Notes: a model not told the origin generated them from the sequence alone. A stretch of 64,000 nucleotides of DNA from Pseudomonadaceae bacterium (GCA_024743435.1 JANSWO010000001.1:865665-929664); one strand, 5' to 3'. Counted from the first letter of the stretch, positions 17,210-27,326 are shown. Translations and numbers: made by a program.

Positions 17210-20200
17210 ATGCCCCGGTTAACGACACAGCGGTCTCGCAGGATGCACGATGGCAAACCCGTGTGGTTGTTCGTCGCGGCCGCCGTGTCGTTATTTCTGA
17301 CTCTGCCGAGCGAGGCTAGAAGAAGTGAGTCGCTGAAGGATGTTCCGCTAGCAGTAACAGTGCTGAGCGAATGCGATCTGGAAGACGTCACGCGAAGCGC
17401 GGATCTCATTGATGTCCTGACGCTTCCCGGCACGGACGGATCCTGCCTGGTCAGCTGGCCGTCTGGGCGAGCGGATGATGCATTCACTGTGCGCGGTTTC
17501 GATCAGATTCAGGCCTGGCGAGATCCCGTTTATGAAGTGATCAGCCAGGGGCTCAATACGATCCCGGGCTGTTACGGCGCACAGCAGGAGGACGAGAATG
17601 CGGACAGTAGTGTTTCAGAGGATGAGGTGGCGCAGTACTTTGATCAGGCTTTCGCCAGCGGCGTAAACGCAGCGAAAGCCGATGTATCGGAAAAGGTAGG
17701 CGTTCTGGCCCGACCGCCGGCGGCCATGTCACCGGAACAACTCATTCAGGGCACGGTCGCCCAATGGTCTGAAGCAGACAGCAAAGGGCCAGTTTACTAT
17801 CTGGTTGCTGGTGGTGGCTTCCCGATCGAGGTCGTCAGCACTCGCGGCACCACAAGCCAATCCGGCGATACGGTGTCGATTCCCTCTGATGCCATCGGCG
17901 ACACGGTCATCGTGGAAGAAATCGACGAGTGCACAACGAGAACGACCGTCGTACGCGCTGGCGGTAGCACGGGAACTCGAGGTGGTGGTCAGGGCGAGGA
18001 GGAGGACGAAGACATACATCTGTTCCCGGGCGGCAGCATTCCGCCGTTCGCACCGCCCGGCGAAGAGGAGGATGACGAAGAGGAGCCGCTGTACTGCACT
18101 ATCCGTGATTCGGAAATTCTGACGCCTGTTACCCGCGAATACCTGTCCGCGGAAAATGAGCAGGAGCCTGCCGTTTCACGACACAGCCCGGCGATGGGTG
18201 GCGTCAATCTGCAGTTAGGGTCGGGCCGGCTATTGCGCCAGGAAACAGATTTGCATGTGAAGTCGTTAGGCCATGACTTTGTGCTCGAAAGAACCTACGC
18301 CGGCCATATGCTCACCGAAAAAGGCGGCAATCTCGGCCACCGCTGGCAACTGAACTACGACCGACGGATTACGGTTTTATCCGCCACCGAAGAGCGCGAA
18401 GGCCTTAAGGTTGAGCCGCTGTTCGGTGCTTCACGGCTGAGTTACGCCGATGGCTACGGCCGGCTGGACACCTATGAAGCGATCTCAAAAGAAGTGCATA
18501 CGGTTCAAAATTTTGGTGCTCCGCAGCCGTTCAAAGCACATATCACCACGTATGCCTCACCCCCAGGCGCTATGCACGAATTGCAGCGCTATGTGGTTGT
18601 CCGCGCGAGCGGCGAGCTCGGACTAAAGCCTGACCCGGAGAATCATCCATTCAAAACCCATAGCGATGTGGATACTAAAAACGGTGAGGCGCTCTTCTAC
18701 GTGCTGCGCACGCCAGAGCACGAGCAGTACGTGTTCAACTGCCGCGGCCAGAACATCGTTATTCGTGATCGCTTCGGCCACGACACAACGCTGAACCACG
18801 GCGGCGCGATTAACCCGCTGACCCACAATCCGGTGCTGACCAAAATCTCTGACGCGTCCAAGCGTGAATACGTGTTCAAAGCCGAGCGAAGTCAGGAGTG
18901 CGCGCCGTTTCTCACCTGGCATAAAGGAGGCGTCAAATCGAACGCCTGTGCGCCAGTGCCATTGTTTACGGAGGTGATGGACCCGTGGGGCCGCTCAGTC
19001 GGCTTTGGCCATACCGCGAAATCCGAGCTGGCGACGATTACTCGAACGATGGGCACCTATGTCGGTGAGTCCGGATTCAGCTATGTGGATAGCGGTACCT
19101 CAGCAAATCTCATGCACACCGCATGGGAACCCGAACAGGGGCGGACGAAGCCATACCTGACGGTCTCCTACTCAAACGGCCGCGTCAGCTCGCAGAATCA
19201 TGGTGGTTTCAACTACACGGTTGGCTATCCAGGTAAGACGACAACGGTGGTCACGAATCCCAATGGCGCATCAGTGCGCTACGAATTGGACAAGTTGGTC
19301 TCCGGCACGGTTGCGAAAAGCGTTGCCCGTACAGCGGATAACACCACGCTCACCACCCGCTTTAGCCACAACGTAGCGGGCCAGGTAACCACCATCGTGC
19401 ACCCGCGCGGCAACCAGACCCGCTATGCCTACTACGGGCGCGGACAACCGGTTGCGATACCGCAGGCGCCGATGCAGAACCTGCTCGATCTGAAAATCAC
19501 TTACCGGAATCCGCTTTCTGAAGGCATGTTGCGAAGCATTACCCGGGTCAGTCACCTACCCGACGACAACGTCGATCAGGTAAGTGAGACATTCTCGTAC
19601 GAACCGCTTTACAACCAGCTCAGCAAGCACGTCGACGGCCGTGGTAACGCCACCACCTATGCCTTCCGATATGACTTGCCCGGAGCCTACGGCCGCGCCA
19701 CAAGCGTTCGACTCCCCGATAGAACTGATGCACAAGGCGACGTGCTCAAGAACATCGTACTGAGCTACCGCTACGATCGCGACGGTCATCGTCTCGAAGA
19801 GGCGGACATGCTGGGTAACAAGACAAGCTATGGCGTCGACAAGCTGGGCGAGATCGTCTCGATTACCGACGCCGTGGGTGCCAAACAGGCATTCGGCCGA
19901 GACGATCGCGGCAACCTGCTCGAAGAAGTTCGCCCGTCCGGGCTAAGGCTGCGCTACAGCGTTGATCTGCGCGACTTACCCACGGCGCTCGTGGAGGCGC
20001 CTCTCGGAAAGGCTGTGCGATCGGAGTATTCCTACGACAAAAACTTCAATCGAACCGGATCCAGCCGGGAGATTAAGGATCTGTTTGACGATGTACGGGG
20101 AGTCGCTCGGGCGCCGAGGCGTGTTGCGAGCCAGCAGATAACGTATGACTTGCTCAATCGGCCGACGGTAGAAGTGCACAGTGCAGGCGGCGTGACGCGC

Positions 20201-23200
20201 ACCGTGCGCCGGCGCTATAACGCCGCGGGTGGCGCTATCGAGATTAAGACCGACGATATGACGGTCAGCCAAACCTTCGATGGTTTCGATCGGTTGACGA
20301 AAACAGAGTCGGCCGGCGTTTTTACCGAAACCAGTTACGACGCCAACGGCAACGTGAGCTACGAATTCGACAGCCTGGGTTACGGCTCGAGTTATGGCTA
20401 CGACGGGTTGGATCGACGAGTGCTCGTGGTCGATCCGCTGGATACGCATTTTCACATGACGTTCGATGCCGCCGATAACCTGGTGGAACGGAGAGTCGAG
20501 GGGATTACCGGCAAGCTTGATGGCAGCCGACGTGAACTGCAGCTCATCCGTTTTCGCATGGATGAACACAACAAAACCATTGAGATGACCGAGTCGAGCC
20601 TGAACGGTGGCTACGGCGATGTCGTGACGCGCTTCTTCTACGATGCGGCCGGCGCCGTAGTGAGAGAAACCGTCGGCAGGGACAGTGCGACGGTGACTAC
20701 GCGAGATGCGATTGGCAGGCCACTGAAGGTGACCGACCCGATCGGCAATTCGATCAGCATGACCTACTCGCCTGATGGGCTCGTCACAAAACTGGTTGAG
20801 GAGGAGATCGAGCGCGCATGGCAGCCAGGGAAGCGGAGCTTCTCCTCGGAGCCGAAGCGCTACACAACCGCGTTCGAGTATGACCTGTACGGCCACCTGA
20901 TTAGCAAAACTCAAGGAATGCTGCGCACACGCATGTGCTGGGACAGCGCTCACAACCTGCGTTGTGAACGCAACAATCGAGAAGGGCTACGGGAGATTCG
21001 CTACGACGGATTGAAACGTGCGGTGGTCATGCGTCGTAACGGCGCTGAGTCGACGTTGCAATACAACAACGCGGGTTTGATAACCGGCATCACGACGCCG
21101 GCAGGCACGGAGACGCGTCAATATGATGCCCTGGGTCGAATGACGCAGGTGACCGGCGCAGGCGGTAGCGTGAAAACCACCTTTGATGAGGTGGGCAATC
21201 CGATCTCCGTTACTGATGCCAATGGCAATACCATCCGCAACACGTTCGGGCCGAGTGGGATCCGCCTGACCTCGGAGAGCGGGCAGGGTTTTGAGCGCTT
21301 CCGCTACGATGGCCTTGGTCGGGTTGTCTACGCCGGTTCGGGGGCACTTGAGAACATCACCGTTGAGCGAGAGTACGACGGTCTCGGGCAACTGATGGCG
21401 GACGTCCAGGGTTACAACGGCGATGTCCAGCGCGTCAGCATGAAACAGGGTCGTGACCGAACGAAGACACTGAGCTATCCCAAAATCGCGGGCAGCCTCG
21501 CCGTCGACTTCCGAATGGATGCCATTGGTCGCATCGTCGACGTGGACGCGGGCGGGTTGGACGATGCTCGCTACATCTATAGCGGGGTAGGCAGGCTGGC
21601 AGGCCGCTATGCCGGCGATCAGGTCAGTAGTTTGCGCTATGACGCCGAACGCAGGCTGGTGGGTAAGACGCTCTACAACACGATTCTTGGCGAACCCAAA
21701 CGCTGGGAAGGCAGTCTCAGTTACCGTGGTATGAACCTGGCCAGCACCAGCCAGACCTTCTATCCGGTCTCGTCAACCTACGGCGCCAACAAGGTTACGA
21801 GCCACGCGTTTCGCTATGACGACGCGGGCAGAATCACACAAACCGACACGGTCATCTCCTCGCGCCAGTTTGTCACGCGACCCTGGTTGCACCAGTCCCA
21901 GGTGAAGTACAACCGCTACGACGCCAGCGGCAGCCTGCGCAAAGTCGCCACATCGTTTGCTTCCATCGCGACAGAAGGCTTCTTCAGTAAAGAAGACGTC
22001 AAGCGGGTTTCCGAAGTTCGTCTTGATGTCTTTGAGCGCGACGCACAGCGGCGCGTGTCGAATACGGCAACAACGATCCTCAAACCTGGTGCGCAGATCG
22101 ATAACGACGCTATCGGTCTGCCTTTTGATGAGATTGAAGGGCTTATTGGCAATGCCTCCGACTACACCGGCTTTCAGGATAAGACTCAGCCGTTCCGTTA
22201 CGACGCGAACGGCAACCTGACTGAAGACGAGCAGTTTCTGTACCGCTATGACTTCAGGAACCGTCTGATACAGGTCGACGACAAACTGGCGCGTAACTGG
22301 CAGCGCGAGCAGACCCTGTTTATTCGCTACGACGCCCTGGGACGCCCGGTTGCCAGGGAGTTTCGCTCACGTCACATCTCGCGAGCGGCGTTCGATCGAA
22401 AGGACGCACGGATTCTCTATTGGCAGCGACAAACGATTGCAGAACTTGCGCGCGCCCCTTGGGTCAGCGACGACTGGAAGGCGATTGCGCGCTATGTACC
22501 TGGTGCGAGTGCTGGCGAAACGCTGCTCATGCAGCGGCGGCAAAATGACGACCTTACTGCTGACTTCAAGAGTTACTTCATCTTTGAAGGGCTGCGCGGT
22601 GATATAGCGTATGTTGCCGAACCGGTCGGCCGCCTAGAGCAGGTGCTGCGCACGCCTCACTTCACCGGCGAGGATGCATGGACTCAGGGAGCACGCGAAG
22701 AGCCATTCATCGCTGGCACCACCACCCGAATGCCAATCACCGGCAAAGGTCAGCGTTACGACAGCTTCACTCGTATGACCAACTTCGATGGTCGACCCGG
22801 TTCGGTTGTCGACTATCAGGCCGCGCCGTATCTGGAGTACGAGCGCTATTCCAGCGAAAACTTCTCTGCGCTACTGGATCGAATTCAGAAGCATCATCCG
22901 AAGCCCGAGTTCCTGCGAAACCTCGAATACGGCGCCACCGGGGTTATGTTGCTCGCGATGGCGCCGATGCTGCCGGTTGCGGCTGAAGGGCTGCTGCTCA
23001 TGGAACTCGAGGGCCTGATTAGCGTTGGCGTTGATATGGGCTTGTCCTATGCCACGGGCAATAAAGTGACGGCTGATGGGCTCGCATCGTCGTTTGCCAT
23101 GGGTGCAATCAGTGGCGGTATCGGCAGGGTCGCCGGTGGCGTGTCGGCCATGGCTGGGCTGTCTCGTGCCGGCCAGGCGGTGACGTCGATGGCGGTGGAT

Positions 23201-24091
23201 GTCACCGTCGGAACCGCTCTGGATGTAGGCGTTAGCGGCGGTGACTTCTCGAAGGCACTGGTCGGTAACGTAATGAGTGCGGGGATCAGCGCCGGTCTCG
23301 GTGCCGGGTTTCACGCGGCCAAACGTGTGCTGCCGGATGCGCCGGCTCGGGCTCCGACCCGAGTGGCTGCGGACCAGCCGACCTCCGGCTCCCGATCTGC
23401 CTTCGTGTCACCGCAGATGGCCAACAGCAGTGGTCCGCTTACGACGTTGACGCAGTACACCCAGGGCTCGATGGGTGATGTCATCAAACACATTGAACGG
23501 CTTGCCGGGGCGGGCATGCCAGCGGCCCAGCAGTTCGTGCGCGATATGAAGGCCGGAGAATTTCTGTTCCTGCCGCCATCCAGCGTTACCAAGACGCTCG
23601 CGGATCGTCGCCGTGGCTATCATCGAATGTCCCACCAAACCCGGCGGACCGTCGTCAGCCTCGATCCGGATCTCGATGCGTTCGGCTTTCATGACAAGAA
23701 CATCATTGCTAACCATCCCAGTCAGGTGCTCCAACTGCAGGCAGGCATGAGCCCAAAGATGATGGCAGTGACCTTGTTACATGAGTTTTCCCACGGCCAT
23801 GGCGCTAACGAATTGCAGGCGTTCCACCTGTCCTACGATGCGATGCATCGTCTAGGCATGCTCGCCCCTGGCCAGCCCGGAGCCAACTCGCAGATGGCGC
23901 AGCGTGCGCGGGCGCACATCAACGCCCTCAATGCCGCGCACAGTCCCCAGGCCGCGCTCAATGAAATGGGGCGATTGCGCCAGGAGATTATTGGAGATTA
24001 CATGCCGAAGTTCTGGTCGACGCTGGCGGAAGCGAACTCGAAGACCGATCCGAATGGGTGGGTGTCGACGATGGGAGCGAAGCCATGGTGA
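17210..24091 (+). CDS. Giant Rhs/YD-repeat protein with plug-like N-terminus and HExxH C-terminal domain
   Basis: Protein of 2293 residues. Residues 15-37 are a hydrophobic export signal. Residues 39-112 read like a TonB-receptor plug: SLKDVPLAVTVLS, then FTVRGFDQI, then DPVYEV. An acidic Gly/Glu linker (about 260-300) leads to the Rhs core, which starts with the DUF6531-like GVNLQLGSGRLLRQETDL and runs to about residue 1830 with dozens of YD repeats (RYDALGR, YDANGN and similar). Two hydrophobic Gly/Ala-rich stretches follow, then a C-terminal domain with HEFSH at 2191-2195 and Glu2201 in ANELQAF, a zincin-like metal site. Polymorphic toxins share this layout. No immunity gene was recognised. 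It overlaps the subtilase gene by seven bases. Confidence 0.88.
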   Translation: MPRLTTQRSRRMHDGKPVWLFVAAAVSLFLTLPSEARRSESLKDVPLAVTVLSECDLEDVTRSADLIDVLTLPGTDGSCLVSWPSGRADDAFTVRGFDQIQAWRDPVYEVISQGLNTIPGCYGAQQEDENADSSVSEDEVAQYFDQAFASGVNAAKADVSEKVGVLARPPAAMSPEQLIQGTVAQWSEADSKGPVYYLVAGGGFPIEVVSTRGTTSQSGDTVSIPSDAIGDTVIVEEIDECTTRTTVVRAGGSTGTRGGGQGEEEDEDIHLFPGGSIPPFAPPGEEEDDEEEPLYCTIRDSEILTPVTREYLSAENEQEPAVSRHSPAMGGVNLQLGSGRLLRQETDLHVKSLGHDFVLERTYAGHMLTEKGGNLGHRWQLNYDRRITVLSATEEREGLKVEPLFGASRLSYADGYGRLDTYEAISKEVHTVQNFGAPQPFKAHITTYASPPGAMHELQRYVVVRASGELGLKPDPENHPFKTHSDVDTKNGEALFYVLRTPEHEQYVFNCRGQNIVIRDRFGHDTTLNHGGAINPLTHNPVLTKISDASKREYVFKAERSQECAPFLTWHKGGVKSNACAPVPLFTEVMDPWGRSVGFGHTAKSELATITRTMGTYVGESGFSYVDSGTSANLMHTAWEPEQGRTKPYLTVSYSNGRVSSQNHGGFNYTVGYPGKTTTVVTNPNGASVRYELDKLVSGTVAKSVARTADNTTLTTRFSHNVAGQVTTIVHPRGNQTRYAYYGRGQPVAIPQAPMQNLLDLKITYRNPLSEGMLRSITRVSHLPDDNVDQVSETFSYEPLYNQLSKHVDGRGNATTYAFRYDLPGAYGRATSVRLPDRTDAQGDVLKNIVLSYRYDRDGHRLEEADMLGNKTSYGVDKLGEIVSITDAVGAKQAFGRDDRGNLLEEVRPSGLRLRYSVDLRDLPTALVEAPLGKAVRSEYSYDKNFNRTGSSREIKDLFDDVRGVARAPRRVASQQITYDLLNRPTVEVHSAGGVTRTVRRRYNAAGGAIEIKTDDMTVSQTFDGFDRLTKTESAGVFTETSYDANGNVSYEFDSLGYGSSYGYDGLDRRVLVVDPLDTHFHMTFDAADNLVERRVEGITGKLDGSRRELQLIRFRMDEHNKTIEMTESSLNGGYGDVVTRFFYDAAGAVVRETVGRDSATVTTRDAIGRPLKVTDPIGNSISMTYSPDGLVTKLVEEEIERAWQPGKRSFSSEPKRYTTAFEYDLYGHLISKTQGMLRTRMCWDSAHNLRCERNNREGLREIRYDGLKRAVVMRRNGAESTLQYNNAGLITGITTPAGTETRQYDALGRMTQVTGAGGSVKTTFDEVGNPISVTDANGNTIRNTFGPSGIRLTSESGQGFERFRYDGLGRVVYAGSGALENITVEREYDGLGQLMADVQGYNGDVQRVSMKQGRDRTKTLSYPKIAGSLAVDFRMDAIGRIVDVDAGGLDDARYIYSGVGRLAGRYAGDQVSSLRYDAERRLVGKTLYNTILGEPKRWEGSLSYRGMNLASTSQTFYPVSSTYGANKVTSHAFRYDDAGRITQTDTVISSRQFVTRPWLHQSQVKYNRYDASGSLRKVATSFASIATEGFFSKEDVKRVSEVRLDVFERDAQRRVSNTATTILKPGAQIDNDAIGLPFDEIEGLIGNASDYTGFQDKTQPFRYDANGNLTEDEQFLYRYDFRNRLIQVDDKLARNWQREQTLFIRYDALGRPVAREFRSRHISRAAFDRKDARILYWQRQTIAELARAPWVSDDWKAIARYVPGASAGETLLMQRRQNDDLTADFKSYFIFEGLRGDIAYVAEPVGRLEQVLRTPHFTGEDAWTQGAREEPFIAGTTTRMPITGKGQRYDSFTRMTNFDGRPGSVVDYQAAPYLEYERYSSENFSALLDRIQKHHPKPEFLRNLEYGATGVMLLAMAPMLPVAAEGLLLMELEGLISVGVDMGLSYATGNKVTADGLASSFAMGAISGGIGRVAGGVSAMAGLSRAGQAVTSMAVDVTVGTALDVGVSGGDFSKALVGNVMSAGISAGLGAGFHAAKRVLPDAPARAPTRVAADQPTSGSRSAFVSPQMANSSGPLTTLTQYTQGSMGDVIKHIERLAGAGMPAAQQFVRDMKAGEFLFLPPSSVTKTLADRRRGYHRMSHQTRRTVVSLDPDLDAFGFHDKNIIANHPSQVLQLQAGMSPKMMAVTLLHEFSHGHGANELQAFHLSYDAMHRLGMLAPGQPGANSQMAQRARAHINALNAAHSPQAALNEMGRLRQEIIGDYMPKFWSTLAEANSKTDPNGWVSTMGAKPW

Positions 24092-25413
24092 TGCGTGCCT
24101 CGTGTGTTCTTTTGCTGCTTTTTATGGCCTTTTCCGCTCGCGGGCACTGGTGGCTCGATGCCATGAATGCCGGCGAACCGGAGCCGGGCAGGACAATCGT
24201 CGTCGCGGTGATCGACTCGGGTCTCGATTTTGCCCATCCGGATATCGATCCGGGCCGGATCTGGCGACACGGCACTGAAGTTGCGAACGGCAGGGACGAC
24301 GATGGCAATGGTTACATCGATGATCTCATTGGTTGGGACTTTGTCGATGAAGACAACAATCCCTGGGACTCTTTGGGCCATGGCACCTTCGTTACGGGAC
24401 TGATTGCGGCGACTCGCGACAACGCTATCGGCATCGATGGCTTGACGGACAATGTGCAGATCATGCCGCTGCGGGTTCTGAACAGCGGTGGCTATGGCAA
24501 CCCGCGAGCGCTTGCGCGTGCCGTTATCTACGCGATCGACAATGGTGCATCTGTCATCAACTTAAGCCTTGGTCAGGCCGGTTTGAATGGTGTGGATCGC
24601 TGGCTCACGCGCTATGCGGCCGAGCGTGGTGTGCTGGTTGTGATCGCTGCGGGTAATGCTGGTACGAACGTCGCCTCGTTTGGCCCGGCGGGGGCGGGAG
24701 ATGCGCTCATCGTTGGCGCTAGCGATGAGCGCGGCAAGCACGCTGCCTACAGCAATGTTGGCGCGCGGTTATCGTTGGTCGCACCGGGCAGCGACATTGT
24801 ATCGCTGCGTGCGCGGCGTACGGATTTCAATCTGATCATGGCCGTCCCCGGCTACGCGCCAGGTTCGGGTATTCAAGGCGAAAGCGGGCAATTGTATCGG
24901 GCGGATGGCACATCCTTTGCGGCGCCGCTCGTGGCCGCAGCCGCCGCGCAGTTGTGGTCTCAACGGCCGTCGCTTGACCGCGGCGAGATCATACGAGTCC
25001 TTGAGCAAAGTGCGCGCGACGTAGACGATGCCGGTTTTGACTGGCGCACGGGTTTCGGCTCGATTGACCTGGCGGCGGCGCTAGAAGCTGATCCAGGCTC
25101 CTACACACTCGCCCGCATCGATCGGGTTGCTGCAACTGCGATTGACGGACAGCCCGCGCTGGCGGTGTTTGGTGTTGCGGACAGCAGTGCGTTCCGCGGC
25201 GCATCGATCGAGATCAGACGAGGTCAGAGTGATCGTTGGCGAAGCGTTGCAACGGTTAAGCGAATGCCAGTTGCGAGTGATGATGCGCCGGCTCAGCTGG
25301 CGGCGTTACCGGCCGCGTTGTTTTCTGGTTCAACGCAATGGCAGCTGCGTTTGCTCGTTGAGTCTCGCGGCTTGCCGGAGCGCTCAGCGATGTTCGAATT
25401 GCAGCTGAATTAG
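24085..25413 (+). CDS. Secreted S8 subtilisin-like serine protease
   Basis: Protein of 442 residues. The catalytic triad is complete: Asp44 in VAVIDSGLDF, His in GHGTFVTGL and Ser in GTSFAAPLVAAA. A short signal peptide (CVLLLLFMAFSARG) leads almost straight into the catalytic domain, so the usual inhibitor I9 propeptide is missing. About 100 C-terminal residues form an extra beta-rich domain. ATG 24085 is chosen because GGGAGCGA sits six bases upstream; it overlaps the end of the Rhs frame, implying coupled translation. It may process or release the Rhs protein, or be an independent effector; both are inference. Confidence 0.88.
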   Translation: MVMRASCVLLLLFMAFSARGHWWLDAMNAGEPEPGRTIVVAVIDSGLDFAHPDIDPGRIWRHGTEVANGRDDDGNGYIDDLIGWDFVDEDNNPWDSLGHGTFVTGLIAATRDNAIGIDGLTDNVQIMPLRVLNSGGYGNPRALARAVIYAIDNGASVINLSLGQAGLNGVDRWLTRYAAERGVLVVIAAGNAGTNVASFGPAGAGDALIVGASDERGKHAAYSNVGARLSLVAPGSDIVSLRARRTDFNLIMAVPGYAPGSGIQGESGQLYRADGTSFAAPLVAAAAAQLWSQRPSLDRGEIIRVLEQSARDVDDAGFDWRTGFGSIDLAAALEADPGSYTLARIDRVAATAIDGQPALAVFGVADSSAFRGASIEIRRGQSDRWRSVATVKRMPVASDDAPAQLAALPAALFSGSTQWQLRLLVESRGLPERSAMFELQLN

Positions 25414-25479
25414 AATTACCGGCAACCGCAGCGGCCGATCAATGCTTCACAGGCTCGCAAGGTTGGATAGACTGGCTGG

Positions 25480-27243
25480 ATGCCGGACGCCAGCCATTCA
25501 ACCGAAGCCATAAGCAGAACCGTCGCCTGCCTGTACCAGTTTGCGCTCGATCCGGCGGCGTGGCTCGACCAGCAGGCGCAGTGGCTCGCGCTCACGGATG
25601 AGTTCGATCCGTTGGAGCTGGAAGCCGCGCTGTTGAGCCCGCATCTTGATGCGATCGAATCGCTGGCACAGGATGCCCAGCCGGTGAAGACCGAGCGCAG
25701 GCCGCCGCTCGGGGTTCTGCATATGGATGCGGAAGGCCGAGTACTGTCGGCTAACGCTCAGGCAGTGGCAGTACTTGAGCCATTGAATGTGGCGATGGCC
25801 AGCGGTGACTGCCCGGCCTGGCCCGGCCCCGAAGGCGCTGAATCAATCAGCTCTTATCTGGGCGATGTTAATCGTGGTCGAGAAACGGTTATTGTCCCGT
25901 TCCGCAGCCTGGGCAAGATCGTGCTGGGTCTGCTGTCGCCCAGCCGGCTGATTGCTGACCGGTTATCCGCCGAGGCGCTGCCGGCTGCCGCGCGCTACTC
26001 ACTGCTGCTGCCTGGGTTGTCTTTCACCGATGAATCCCTGGGTTGGCTGCGAGCTCGTGGGTTAACGGAAACCGAGAGCACGGTGGCGCTGCGAATTGGC
26101 GGCGGCCTGTCGCCCCAGGAAGTCGCCGCGGATATGGGCACGAGCATCAACACGGTCCGCAGTCACGTACGCGCGATATTCGACAAGCTCGGGGTGAATC
26201 GGCAGGGGGAGTTGATCAAAGCGGTCAGCGACCTGGCAGCGATCGGACAATGGCTGGACCCTGAGCTGGCGGCCGAAATCGCTGATTCCGAAGCCTCACC
26301 AGCCAGCGCCACCCTGTTGCTGCCGCGGCAGTCACACGCGCTGCCAGACGGGCGTATATTGTCCTACCGGGTTTACGGTGATCCGCACGGCAAACCTGTG
26401 CTGTGTTGGCACAGCGGTTGGGGCCATACGCTATTGCTGGGCGAGCAGCACCGGCGTCTGGAGCAGGCAGGCATCGCTTATTACACGTTGGAGCGGCCGG
26501 GCTTCGGCTGTTCAGACCGGCTGTTGGCTTACTCAGCAGAGCAGATCGCTGCAGATGTTGCCGACTTGCTCGACGTTTTAGGAATCGAGAGTTGTGGCTT
26601 CATCGCCAGTGCCTCCGGGATTCGCTTTGCGCTGCGAACCGCATTGCATCTTCAATCCTCGAAGGTCGACGTTGCGGTTGTCATGGGGCTCGCTCCGCGC
26701 AAAGGCAAACCGTCGCTCGCGGGTCCAGAGAGTAACAACCCCTTTGTCAGGCACTACATGCGGATGGCGCGTAGCCCATCGTTGATCGAGTCGTTTGTTC
26801 GCCTGGTGGCGCTGCCGTCACGACGTTTCGTCTGGCGCCGGTTCGTTCGCATGGCGTTTGGCGTCGGTTTGGACAACATCGATCCGCAGACCCGGGCGGT
26901 GGTACACGACCATGCAGTTGCTTCCGCTATCGATGCCACGAGCAAATCCACGTACGGCATCTCGGATGAACTCAGTTATCTCGTGGGCCAGACCGAAGTG
27001 CCGATTGAGAACCTGCAATGTCCACTGATTGCATGGCGCGGCGATCAGGACGATCTGTCAGATCTGGATGAGTTGTCCCGCTACCTCGCCACCGCACCGG
27101 ATGGACGGCTACAATCCGTCGCTGGAGCCGGTACGCTCATCGAGTTCAGCCACTTTGATGCAGTGGTGGACTCGCTCAGTGATTGCCTGCGCACCGGCGC
27201 TCCGCGAGCCAGTGCTGGTGCCGAGGGAAGCGACGTAGCGTGA
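25480..27243 (+). CDS. LuxR-type HTH regulator fused to alpha/beta hydrolase domain
   Basis: Protein of 587 residues. Residues about 1-185 are an unassigned, PAS-like N-terminal region (LHMDAEGRVLSANAQA). A LuxR helix-turn-helix follows at about 188-250 (GLTETESTVALRIGGGLS, TSINTVRSHVRAIFDKLGV). Residues 285-575 are an alpha/beta hydrolase fold: YRVYGDPHGKPVLCWHSGWG, LERPGFGCSD, and a late HFD for the His. The nucleophile elbow reads A-S-A-S-G at 376-380, and alignment to G-x-S-x-G puts Ala378 where Ser is expected, so the domain may bind rather than cleave its ligand. A ligand-sensing transcription factor is likely. Its targets could include the reductase gene downstream. Confidence 0.82.
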   Translation: MPDASHSTEAISRTVACLYQFALDPAAWLDQQAQWLALTDEFDPLELEAALLSPHLDAIESLAQDAQPVKTERRPPLGVLHMDAEGRVLSANAQAVAVLEPLNVAMASGDCPAWPGPEGAESISSYLGDVNRGRETVIVPFRSLGKIVLGLLSPSRLIADRLSAEALPAAARYSLLLPGLSFTDESLGWLRARGLTETESTVALRIGGGLSPQEVAADMGTSINTVRSHVRAIFDKLGVNRQGELIKAVSDLAAIGQWLDPELAAEIADSEASPASATLLLPRQSHALPDGRILSYRVYGDPHGKPVLCWHSGWGHTLLLGEQHRRLEQAGIAYYTLERPGFGCSDRLLAYSAEQIAADVADLLDVLGIESCGFIASASGIRFALRTALHLQSSKVDVAVVMGLAPRKGKPSLAGPESNNPFVRHYMRMARSPSLIESFVRLVALPSRRFVWRRFVRMAFGVGLDNIDPQTRAVVHDHAVASAIDATSKSTYGISDELSYLVGQTEVPIENLQCPLIAWRGDQDDLSDLDELSRYLATAPDGRLQSVAGAGTLIEFSHFDAVVDSLSDCLRTGAPRASAGAEGSDVA

Positions 27244-27278
27244 TCCGCAACCCGCGTTTTGATTGCGTGTGCACGGAC

Positions 27279-27326
27279 GCAGTTATTGACGCAGCTATTG
27301 ATGCAGCTATTGATGCAGCTAGGGAC
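27279..27326. repeat. Tandem 12-bp repeats in the LuxR-reductase intergenic gap
   Basis: Four consecutive 12-base units with consensus GCAGCTATTGAT: at 27279 (two differences), 27291 and 27303 (exact) and 27315 (tail diverged). A short frame on the plus strand runs through it but overlaps the LuxR gene and looks incidental. Confidence 0.7.

Noticed and set aside
19976..20953. 325-residue minus-strand frame inside the Rhs gene
   Set aside because: Antisense to the YD-repeat core; composition (His, Arg, Gln rich) follows from repeated complementary codons, with no ribosome site and no recognisable domain.
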